Part shown: in pieces, positions 1 through 6,770 of the stretch
How the letters are laid out: each line of letters starts with the position of its first letter
How positions within the stretch are numbered: position 1 is the stretch's first letter
Assembly: GCA_016934985.1 (NCBI GenBank)
Contig: JAFGRU010000036.1
Coordinates: forward strand, 1-64,000
Length of the DNA: 64,000 nucleotides
Direction of reading: 5' to 3'
Origin: Deltaproteobacteria bacterium
GTDB taxonomy: Bacteria; Desulfobacterota; Desulfuromonadia; Desulfuromonadales; JAAYDE01
The notes under the pieces: generated by a model
Databases searched by the model: none
What the model saw: only the letters and a program-made list of their open reading frames with translations
What the model was told of the DNA's origin: nothing
Made by a program: the position numbers and the translations under genes

Positions 1-104
1 CGAAACTTTCTCTTGTTGGCCGGGTTGATCAGGCGGGAGTCGTGAATATGTTTTTCCCATTTCTGGTCGATCGGCCCGGAAGGAATTTTGGCATCCAATT
101 TCAC
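1..104 (-). CDS. frdA: Fumarate reductase / succinate dehydrogenase flavoprotein subunit, N-terminus only
   Basis: Only the first 34 codons lie in the window; the gene runs off the left edge. The start is read as GTG at 104-102, preceded by AGGAG with a 6-base spacer, 10 bases after the frdC stop. The residues begin [18 protein letters not shown] and continue to ANKRKF, which I recognise as the N-terminus of the Geobacter-type FrdA. That family is the FAD-binding catalytic subunit of a membrane complex interconverting fumarate and succinate. Adjacency to the cytochrome b subunit supports a frdCA(B) operon. The FAD site and catalytic residues are outside the window. Confidence 0.85.
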   Translation of the reverse strand, partial: MKLDAKIPSGPIDQKWEKHIHDSRLINPANKRKF

Positions 105-114
105 GATTCAACTC

Positions 115-789
115 CTATAATTTGACGATTCCCAGATAAATGAGAAGGGGGATGGAAATAAAGCCCAGAGCCAGAACAGCAGCCACTCCCAGACTTGCAT
201 TTTTGAAAAGGGGAATGGTTTTATCATCATTGAGACCGAAAGTCTGAATAAGACTGTGGATACCATGCCGGACGTGGAGAAAGAGCACGACCATGGCGGC
301 AATGTAGATGCAGGAAATGGCGATCATTTGGAAACTGGAAACCACCATGAAAAAGACGTCATGCTGACCCAAAGCATCAACGGCTTCGGAAATATCGGGA
401 TTAGTCACTCGAACGGTAAAATGCAACAGGTGATAGACAACGAAAGCCAATATCAAGAGGCCGGAGTAAATCATCGTCTCCGAGGACAGGGTCGTGGCCT
501 GGCGTTTCTTGACCGCATAATTCTGCGGCTTAGCCTTATTGTTTTCGAGGGTCAGGGTTATCCCGAAGAAAATATGGGCCGCCAGAATAGCCAAAAGCCC
601 TCCCCGGGCAACCCAGATGAGCGGTCCCAGGCTTTTCAGTTTGGCCGCATAGAGGTTGATGGCCTCGGGCCCAAGGAAGATGGCGGTATTCCCGACCAAA
701 TGGACCACCACAAAACCAGCCATGCAGAACCCCGTCAGGGCCATGACCAGCTTCCTCCCCACCGAATTTTTTAGCAGTTTAGTCACCAT
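115..789 (-). CDS. frdC: Fumarate reductase / succinate dehydrogenase cytochrome b subunit
   Basis: A 224-residue integral membrane protein with about five hydrophobic helices (roughly residues 13-37, 58-80, 105-127, 147-172 and 197-220). This matches the one-subunit, five-helix (type B) anchor of fumarate reductase or succinate dehydrogenase that carries two b hemes and exchanges electrons with menaquinone. Histidines at 30, 72, 120 and 172 lie in or at the ends of four helices and are candidate heme ligands (inferred from spacing). The ATG at 789-787 follows AGGAAGAG. It is first in the operon, with frdA starting 10 bases after its stop. In Geobacter this complex is bifunctional; direction here cannot be read from sequence. 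Confidence 0.9.
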   Translation of the reverse strand: MVTKLLKNSVGRKLVMALTGFCMAGFVVVHLVGNTAIFLGPEAINLYAAKLKSLGPLIWVARGGLLAILAAHIFFGITLTLENNKAKPQNYAVKKRQATTLSSETMIYSGLLILAFVVYHLLHFTVRVTNPDISEAVDALGQHDVFFMVVSSFQMIAISCIYIAAMVVLFLHVRHGIHSLIQTFGLNDDKTIPLFKNASLGVAAVLALGFISIPLLIYLGIVKL

Positions 790-1534
790 GATAAGCTCTT
801 CCTGTATTGAATAGCATCAAACTATGAAAAACTAAGGATAACCGAAAAGTCACGCCAGAAAAAACAATACCGAGCCTGTTCTTAAAACGCGAAGCTGGAT
901 ACCTGTATCCATGAGCTATGACCGGAAAATAACGCAAGCCATTGACCAGCCTAAGCCTTCCAGAAATCACCGGCGAACCTAAGGGCGCGCCTCCGATTTT
1001 TGAAACCCTAATTCAGGCCAGGCACTCACGTCCTTTTCCCGCCCTCATCCCACGGATTCAGGCAAGAGGGTCCCCGGTTAAATTTCGCCGGAGAAATATA
1101 GAACGGTTATGAGGAAACGTTAAGACAGTGTTTCTCACCACCATTCTGAAGGTTGGAACTGGTAAAGAATACAACGAAAACCAGGATTCAGCAATCTTTA
1201 ATGTGCCGTTTTCGTTCCCAAGTGAGGAAGCCCGGATACTGACTTTCACCCGCACCGACTATAAAATAAAAAATAGAACGCTATTTTATTTTTGTCAATA
1301 TGTTTGTTGGAAAAAATATTTTCAACTGTTTATTTATATGTTTTTATTTGTTTTTTAAAAAGATGGATCTGTTCTACCATTCTCATTGGTGAACCTTTCA
1401 CCTGAACAACGAATAACTTCTCACCAGACATTTCAAAAACGGCATAAATCTTCTCGTGAGAAGAAAAACCAAGATTGCCACGTTGCCGGCGAATTGTGCT
1501 TGGGCTTTTGAGCGCCTCCTGCTATGCTTCTGCC
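790..1534. promoter_or_regulatory. Divergent intergenic region frdC / tgt with three inverted repeats
   Basis: No convincing gene in this 745-base divergent spacer. Short open frames at 779-970, 1058-1255 and 1128-1358 have no recognisable protein character. Three inverted repeats are visible: an AT-rich one centred on AACG at about 1264-1292 (AAAATAG / CTATTTT arms), GGTGAA-CCT-TTCACC at 1388-1402, and CTTCTC-GT-GAGAAG at 1450-1463. These are possible operators or mRNA hairpins for either flanking gene. I did not recognise a preQ1 riboswitch before tgt. Confidence 0.35.
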
Positions 1535-2644
1535 ATGATCGAATTCAAACTGCTAAATAAGGATGCCTCGTGCCGGGCCAGGCGCGGCCGCCTGAAAACC
1601 CCGCACAGCACCATCGAAACCCCGGTTTTCATGCCCGTTGGCACTCATGCCGCCATGAAAGCCATGACCCCCATGCAGGTCCATGAAACCGGGGCCCGCA
1701 TTATCCTGTCCAACACCTATCACCTGCACCTCAAACCCGGGGAAAATTTGGTCGCAAAAGCGGGCGGCCTGCATTCTTTCATGGCCTGGGAACACTCCAT
1801 CCTGACGGACAGTGGCGGCTTCCAGGTCTTTTCCATACCCAAAAAAAATATCACCGATGACGGCGTGTTCTTTAAAAATGAAGTCACCGGCAAGGAAATT
1901 TTCATAGGTCCGGCCGAATCCATGGCAATTCAGAACGATTTGGGCGCCGATATCATCATGGCGTTCGACGAGTGCATCCCCTTCCCCGCCAGCCACGACT
2001 ACGCCGCCCGCTCCATACGGAAAACCCTGCGCTGGGCCGAAAGCTGCCTCAAAAACCACAAAAGGGACGACCAATCCCTCTTCGGCATTGTTCAGGGCAG
2101 CGTCTTCCCCGACCTGCGGGAGCAGTGCGCCAATGCCTTGACCGCCATGGATTTTCCCGGCTACGCCATCGGCGGCGTCAGCGTCGGTGAAGGGCTGGAA
2201 CTGCTGAAAAAGGTTGTCGACTACACGGAGCCCTTCCTCCCGGATAATAAGCCCCGCTACCTAATGGGGGTAGGACTCCCCGAGGACATCCTCGAATCGG
2301 TGGAACGCGGCATGGACATGTTCGACTGCGTCATCCCGACCCGCTATGCCCGCAGCGCCACCCTTTTCACCCGGCGGGGGAAAATCCGCCTGACCAACCG
2401 CAATTTCCGCCGCGATTTCTATCCGGTGGACCCTTCCTGCAGTTGCTACTGCTGCCGTAATTTCACCCGCGCCTACATGCACCATCTCTACAACGCCAAT
2501 GAAATCCTCTCCTCCATCCTGGGCGCCATCCACAACGTACATTTCTATGTCAATATGATGCAGGAAATCCGGGAGGCGATTGAGCAAAACCGCTTCAAAG
2601 CCTTCAAAAAAGATTTCCTGAGCCAATATCTGAAAACGGAATAA
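1535..2644 (+). CDS. tgt: tRNA-guanine transglycosylase (queuine/preQ1 insertion)
   Basis: 369 residues, the usual bacterial Tgt length. The enzyme swaps guanine-34 of GUN-anticodon tRNAs for preQ1 during queuosine synthesis in the cytoplasm. Visible hallmarks are the early LTDSGGFQVFS motif with its catalytic aspartate, FDECIP, the GGVSVGEG loop, DCVIPTR, and the zinc cluster CSCYCC followed by a histidine in the TRAYMHHL stretch. The frame opens upstream at 1475, but the first 20 codons are not family-like. ATG 1535 gives the standard MIEFKLL start, although it has no strong ribosome-binding site. It stands alone here; queA and yajC are not next to it. Confidence 0.93.
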   Translation: MIEFKLLNKDASCRARRGRLKTPHSTIETPVFMPVGTHAAMKAMTPMQVHETGARIILSNTYHLHLKPGENLVAKAGGLHSFMAWEHSILTDSGGFQVFSIPKKNITDDGVFFKNEVTGKEIFIGPAESMAIQNDLGADIIMAFDECIPFPASHDYAARSIRKTLRWAESCLKNHKRDDQSLFGIVQGSVFPDLREQCANALTAMDFPGYAIGGVSVGEGLELLKKVVDYTEPFLPDNKPRYLMGVGLPEDILESVERGMDMFDCVIPTRYARSATLFTRRGKIRLTNRNFRRDFYPVDPSCSCYCCRNFTRAYMHHLYNANEILSSILGAIHNVHFYVNMMQEIREAIEQNRFKAFKKDFLSQYLKTE

Positions 2645-2972
2645 TTGTATGTAATACTGGAGACTTTACAGTCCCATGGATGGGTTACAGCAAACAGCCT
2701 TTTAAATGTAGGGCCCGAATTCATCGACCGAAATGGTGAAATTGAGTATGTAAGCCCCTCCAGGGGCTGACATACCTGTTTTGTTCCTCTCGACTTGTTT
2801 GTTTTTCAGAGTTCTGACAATATTTTCATAGCCCTCTGACTGGACTCATTATAGTTTCCATTTAATGTGTTTTTTCGGTCACTTGCCTGCCATTTATTTT
2901 TTTTGCGAATCGTAGCTTCAGCTATCTCCAATGTAGACACCGGAATTCAAATAACATGGGTGGAGGAAGTGG
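2645..2972. other. Intergenic region tgt / histidine kinase
   Basis: 328 bases without a gene. A short palindrome, AGCCCCT-CC-AGGGGCT at 2753-2768, followed by a loosely T-rich stretch, could act as a weak terminator for tgt. No clear promoter could be picked for the kinase. Confidence 0.3.
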
Positions 2973-4922
2973 ATGATGGATGAACACCTTTCATATCAAG
3001 ATCTGCTCCACAGGGTTCGGGACTTAGAACGTAATGAAAAGCTGCTGAAAGAAAAAAACGAACTTCTTGAATTAGCCATCGATGCCGTGGAAGACGGGGT
3101 CTGGGAAATGGATCCGCGCACCGGCAAAACCTACTACAGCCCTCGCTGGTTTACCATGCTCGGCTATGAGCCCGGAGAGCTCCCCGCCACCTATGAAACC
3201 TGGCGCGATCTTCTGCATCCTGCGGACCGGGGGCCGCTGGAAGAAGCCGTCCAGAAATTTCTGGAAGACCCCCAGGATCTGTATTCTGCTGAATTCCGCA
3301 TGCGCACCAGGCAGGGCGACTGGCGCTGGGTCCACTCCCGTGGCAAAATCATGGGCAGAGATGAGGACGGCAGGATTTCACGGATGATCGGCACCCATGT
3401 CGACATTACCGAACGGCGCCAACTGGAGGATTCCCTGCGCCTCACCCAGTTCATCTACGAAAAAGCGTCGGTAGGGATTTTTCGGGTCGGTGCCGATGCC
3501 CGTATACTTGGGGTGAACGACCAGGCGGCAAAGAGCCTGGGGTATAGCAAAGAAGAGTTGACCTCCATGAGCATATTCGATATCGACCCCTTAGCCACCA
3601 CAGATAATTGGAAGGATATCTGGGAGCGATTTCTCGATGGAGAAGGAGACAGCTTTGAAACGATTCATCGGCACAAGGATGGAACGGAACTGCCGGTCTA
3701 TATCACCTCCAATCTGCTCGTCTATGACGGCCAGCAATTTTCCATCGCCTTCGTTCAGGACATTACCCATTTGAAGCGGATCGAACAGGCGCTGTATCAG
3801 GCGCAAAAAATGGAAGCCATAGGCAACCTGGCCGGCGGCATCGCCCATGATTTCAACAACGTTCTGTCAGCGATATACGGTTATTCCCAGCTTGCCCAAC
3901 TTAAGGTAAACAATAAGGAAAAGGTTCTGGAATACATCCGCAACATCTGCCTGGCCAGCGACCGGGCCAAAGAGCTGGTCCAACAGATCCTCGCTTTCAG
4001 TCGCCAGGGCGTTTCCGAAAAAGCCCCCATAGACCTCGGGGATAACATCAAGGATGCCCTGAAACTGCTCAAAGCCTCTATCCCTTCCACTATTGAGATG
4101 CAGGAAAATATTGCTGTAGAAAGAGGCGTTGTTCACGCCAACCGAATACAAATTCAACAGGTCGTCATGAACTTATGTGCCAATTCCGCCCATGCCTTGC
4201 AATCTGACGGGGGAAAGATCGTGGTCGAATTGCTGCCTTTTGAGGTATGTCAGGGAGATTTCTCCGACGACCCTGACATCATTCCGGGCAGATATCTGAA
4301 ATTGATCGTGGCGGACAACGGGCATGGAATACCCGCAGATATTCAGAACAGAATTTTCGAACCCTATTTCACCACCAAAAAGACCGGCGAAGGAACCGGC
4401 ATGGGCCTGGCCACGGTCCACGGCATCATCAAGGATCATGGCGGATACATAAAGGTCTACAGTAAACCGGGGACTGGAACGACCTTTCAGGTTCTGTTTC
4501 CCGTCACCGGTCACAACTCCCTGCCCGACCATGAAAGATTTGAGGCGCTGCCAAGGGGGACAGAGAGAATACTGTTCGTTGATGACGAGGGGAGTATCCT
4601 CGAAATCGGCAGAACACTGCTTTCAAATCTTGGCTACCGTGTGGAAGCAAGCACCAGTCCCCTCGATTGTCTCGCGTGCTTCCGGGCCCGGCCGGACGAA
4701 TTCGATCTTGTCCTTACAGACTTTGCCATGCCGGGAATGGATGGCAAAATTTTTGTGGCTGAAATCAGAAAAATTCATCCAACCATCCCCATAATCGTGT
4801 GCACCGGCTTCAGCGCAAACATTCTATCGGAGGAAATGACCGATCTGGGTATTCATTCCATCCTCATGAAACCCGTTTCGACATCCGAGCTTGCTATGAC
4901 CGTAAGGCGCGCCATTGGATGA
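2973..4922 (+). CDS. Hybrid sensor histidine kinase (PAS-PAS-HisKA-HATPase-receiver)
   Basis: 649 residues with no transmembrane segment, so a cytoplasmic sensor. After a short coiled N-terminus come two PAS domains (about 30-148 with a PAC-type end, and 155-270). The dimerisation helix follows with His292 in GGIAHDFNNVLSA, then a GHKL ATPase with the N-box NLCANSAHAL (400-409), DNGHG (448-452) and GEGTGMGL (472-479). The C-terminal receiver (about 530-649) has Asp583 as phosphoacceptor and Lys633. The HDFNN H-box is typical of PAS hybrid kinases in this group. ATG 2973 has GGAGG six bases upstream. No partner regulator or output gene is adjacent, so the signal and target are unknown. Confidence 0.92.
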   Translation: MMDEHLSYQDLLHRVRDLERNEKLLKEKNELLELAIDAVEDGVWEMDPRTGKTYYSPRWFTMLGYEPGELPATYETWRDLLHPADRGPLEEAVQKFLEDPQDLYSAEFRMRTRQGDWRWVHSRGKIMGRDEDGRISRMIGTHVDITERRQLEDSLRLTQFIYEKASVGIFRVGADARILGVNDQAAKSLGYSKEELTSMSIFDIDPLATTDNWKDIWERFLDGEGDSFETIHRHKDGTELPVYITSNLLVYDGQQFSIAFVQDITHLKRIEQALYQAQKMEAIGNLAGGIAHDFNNVLSAIYGYSQLAQLKVNNKEKVLEYIRNICLASDRAKELVQQILAFSRQGVSEKAPIDLGDNIKDALKLLKASIPSTIEMQENIAVERGVVHANRIQIQQVVMNLCANSAHALQSDGGKIVVELLPFEVCQGDFSDDPDIIPGRYLKLIVADNGHGIPADIQNRIFEPYFTTKKTGEGTGMGLATVHGIIKDHGGYIKVYSKPGTGTTFQVLFPVTGHNSLPDHERFEALPRGTERILFVDDEGSILEIGRTLLSNLGYRVEASTSPLDCLACFRARPDEFDLVLTDFAMPGMDGKIFVAEIRKIHPTIPIIVCTGFSANILSEEMTDLGIHSILMKPVSTSELAMTVRRAIG

Positions 4923-5288
4923 TAGTGTAACATGTGGGGGAACATTCTCTTCATAATGGTCTGATCTTACTTATCAATCACCAAAAAACAATTTCAAGAA
5001 AGAAACGGAGATTGCCCGCCTTCGACTACATGGGTGCGGGTTCTTTTTATGCTTAATTGATAGTCCTAATTAGAAAAGTTTTCTTTTTAAAAAATAATAT
5101 TTTTTTCTTTGCATCCTTTAAAACCATTGGCTATAAAACTGCATCTATCTTTAAATGCAGTTTGTTTATGAGGGGTACTTTCCTCTCTTTTTTTCGGTAA
5201 TTGAAATTTTATCTGAAAAACGGTATCCGATTCATCCTGGGTTATGGGAATTTCAGATCGCCGTATAAATAGACAAAAGGAGACATTC
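4923..5288. other. Intergenic region with hairpin before the small peptide gene
   Basis: 366 AT-rich bases without a gene. A perfect 9-bp hairpin lies at 5136-5144 / 5155-5163 (AAACTGCAT and ATGCAGTTT). A possible promoter for the downstream peptide gene ends in TATAAA near 5262, with a TTATGG-like -35 about 16 bases before it. This is a weak call. Confidence 0.35.
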
Positions 5289-5438
5289 ATGGCCCAATCC
5301 AATCTCGCTCAAAAAGAAGAATTTCAGATTAAGGAAGAACCCCAAGAGGAAAAAAAAGAACTCCAGGTGGTAGTTGGTCCTCACAAGGTTTACCAAAACA
5401 ACATGATTATTGGTTCGGAAAGACCCCAAGCCTACTGA
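5289..5438 (+). CDS. Small orphan peptide, 49 residues, unknown function
   Basis: I do not recognise this protein. The case for a real gene is structural: AGGAGA sits about five bases before ATG 5289, the gene stands alone, and a strong intrinsic terminator follows 52 bases after the stop. The first 30 residues are hydrophilic and rich in Glu, Gln and Lys. The last 20 change character to valine- then Gly/Asn/Tyr-rich, ending in RPQAY. There is no signal peptide or membrane segment and no cysteine. A charged leader followed by a different tail resembles the plan of a precursor peptide, but no maturase or exporter gene is nearby, so that is only a possibility. A small regulatory or chaperone-like protein is equally possible. 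Confidence 0.6.
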   Translation: MAQSNLAQKEEFQIKEEPQEEKKELQVVVGPHKVYQNNMIIGSERPQAY

Positions 5439-5490
5439 CACGACTAAGCATTCCCTTTTTCCTGAAAAGAGGGATTCCTGCTATATATTT

Positions 5491-5522
5491 AAAAAGCCCT
5501 TCTTCGGAAAGGGCTTTTTTTT
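5491..5522 (+). terminator. Rho-independent terminator of the small peptide gene
   Basis: AAAAAGCCCTT, a CTTCGG loop region, then AAAGGGCTTTTTTTT: a strong GC stem with a U tract on the plus strand. A weaker hairpin, TCCCTTTT / AAAAGAGGGA, lies just upstream at about 5451-5475. Confidence 0.9.
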
Positions 5523-5594
5523 CGTTTGTTGTCCTGAGCTGCATTCAAAGGAAAACTAAGACTCTGTTTGAAAATTCGAAAATGACAAAGAAAG

Positions 5595-5649
5595 TTATCC
5601 ACAGGCTGCGTGGATAACCCTGTTTATAACCCACACATTTGGTGGATAA
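5595..5649. other. Cluster of three DnaA-box-like 9-mers
   Basis: TTATCCACA (5595-5603, exact consensus), TTATCCACG on the minus strand (5609-5617) and TTATCCACC on the minus strand (5641-5649) lie within 55 bases and are followed by AT-rich sequence. The first two form a perfect inverted repeat, GTTATCCAC / GTGGATAAC, with a 7-base loop. This may be a DnaA-binding locus. No dnaA, dnaN or gidA gene is in the window, and flanking gene strands do not diverge from here. Confidence 0.45.
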
Positions 5650-6146
5650 AAATTTATATTACTGCAGTTATGCTCTTTGCCTGTTTCTAAAGCAATACCC
5701 TGATTAATTTTTTGACTTCAGAAAAGATTTTTTAAAAGCCGAAATCCCTTTTCGTTTTTCCGGTAAATTTTTCTGGGAAAGGGGATTACCAAAGTTCTAA
5801 TGTATGTGGTGTGCGATGGCTGTCGAATAATAGCAGTCTTCCCGGAAAGCTCCCTTGCGGTTTTTTCGCCGGTTATATTTCTGGGAGACTCTTCCCCCCC
5901 ACAAGTTGCATACTTTTGGGGCTTTCCCCTTTTCCGGCATCCTTCACCAGAAGGTGAACGTGGTTCGAGGTCACGATCTAATTCAGGAGACGGAGGCCGA
6001 AGCGTTTTTTTGCTTCGAAAAGCCACTAGATCCAAGATTGCCTGACCAAGGAAAACTTGAGCAGGAAGTTCTTTTTATGGCATCGATGTGTGATGTGCCA
6101 GACATGGCCCGGAAGAAGATATCGATTCGCACGGGGTATTGGGCCT
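5650..6146. other. Intergenic stretch without a recognisable gene
   Basis: About 500 bases between the DnaA-box cluster and the MITE-like element. Open frames on either strand look non-coding. Small palindromes are present (TTCACC-AGAA-GGTGAA near 5944-5959 and CGAAGC / GCTTCG around 5998-6017). On the minus strand, 5830-5950 could fold into several short GC hairpins, but it fits no RNA family I know. Confidence 0.3.
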
Positions 6147-6333
6147 CCTAAGCTCGGGTTATTCATGAGGCTTCGTCGCGAAACCGTGAAGTGTGCGTCA
6201 GATCAAGCCAAGCACAGCGACGCGCGCTGCAGGCGTACTTGCAGTCCGTCGAAGCGCAAGGAGGGAGCACGGCTTGAGATGGCGTGCAATTGACGGTTGC
6301 AGCAAAAGTCTTCATGAATAATCCGGGCTAACC
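6147..6333. mobile_element. MITE-like element with about 20-bp terminal inverted repeats
   Basis: The left end (6147-6168) contains CTCGGGTTATTCATGA. The right end (6312-6333), read on the opposite strand, contains CCCGGATTATTCATGA, so about 20 of 22 positions match as terminal inverted repeats. The roughly 187-base element has a GC-rich interior with no credible coding frame. This is the form of a non-autonomous miniature inverted-repeat element. I associate such ends with IS-derived repeats in Deltaproteobacteria but cannot assign a family. No clear target duplication was seen. Confidence 0.6.
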
Positions 6334-6583
6334 ATTTCATAGCGAAAATGGGGCATTTAAGACCAAAAACAGGCCGGTTTTATTGATAATTTTATTCATT
6401 ATCAACTAGTTAGCTTGGTCCGACCCCATCATTCTTATTTCCCGGCCAATTTGCATCATCAGCCAATTTTTCAAGCCCCGGTCCTGGTTGGGATCAGGAC
6501 CTTCAACCGAAACGCCGTCTGCAATAAGTGCAGCCTACCCTGCCCGGCCCGTTTTCTCACATTTGCCAAAACAATTCAGAACC

Positions 6584-6770
6584 TCATCCGAGCACTGCCC
6601 TTTTAAGTCCATCTTTCCTTACAGAACAGCCTGTCCGCACCAGAGATAAACCGACAGCACCTGAAGGGTTTTGACGATACCGAACCAGTTCGAGCAGGTA
6701 GAAATCTTCTTTGCAGATAAAGGATTTGTAGCGATTCTGAAAAAGATGCCCGCTTTGTTTATGTCTTCTC
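6584..6770 (-). pseudogene. Fragment of REP-associated tyrosine (Y1) transposase
   Basis: Read on the minus strand, the segment encodes RRHKQSGHLFQNRYKSF followed by EDFYLLELVRY. This is the recognisable middle of RAYT / TnpA-REP transposases (IS200-like Y1 HUH family). The expected continuation after LVRY (an IHLNPLRA-type motif) is damaged to RQNPSGA, and the tail is out of register, so this is a remnant. The N-terminal half, with the HUH motif, is absent because the preceding sequence is the 3' end of the autotransporter gene. A GGTCCGACCCC motif near 6418-6428 resembles sequences that often border such transposases and may mark the far edge of the relic. Confidence 0.7.

Noticed and set aside
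779-970. 63-codon minus-strand frame upstream of frdC
   Set aside because: No ribosome-binding site or protein character; it overlaps the frdC start region and is probably leader sequence.
1375-1534. preQ1 riboswitch ahead of tgt
   Set aside because: No preQ1-I-type A-rich tail or stem-loop arrangement could be recognised, only short inverted repeats.
5595-5649. Calling this the chromosomal replication origin
   Set aside because: Only three boxes, no dnaA/dnaN or gidA context, and genes to the right run mainly toward it; kept only as a DnaA-box cluster.
5830-5960. Structured RNA on the minus strand with several short GC hairpins
   Set aside because: No match to an RNA family I know, no promoter or terminator in register, and G/C runs alone can give such folds.
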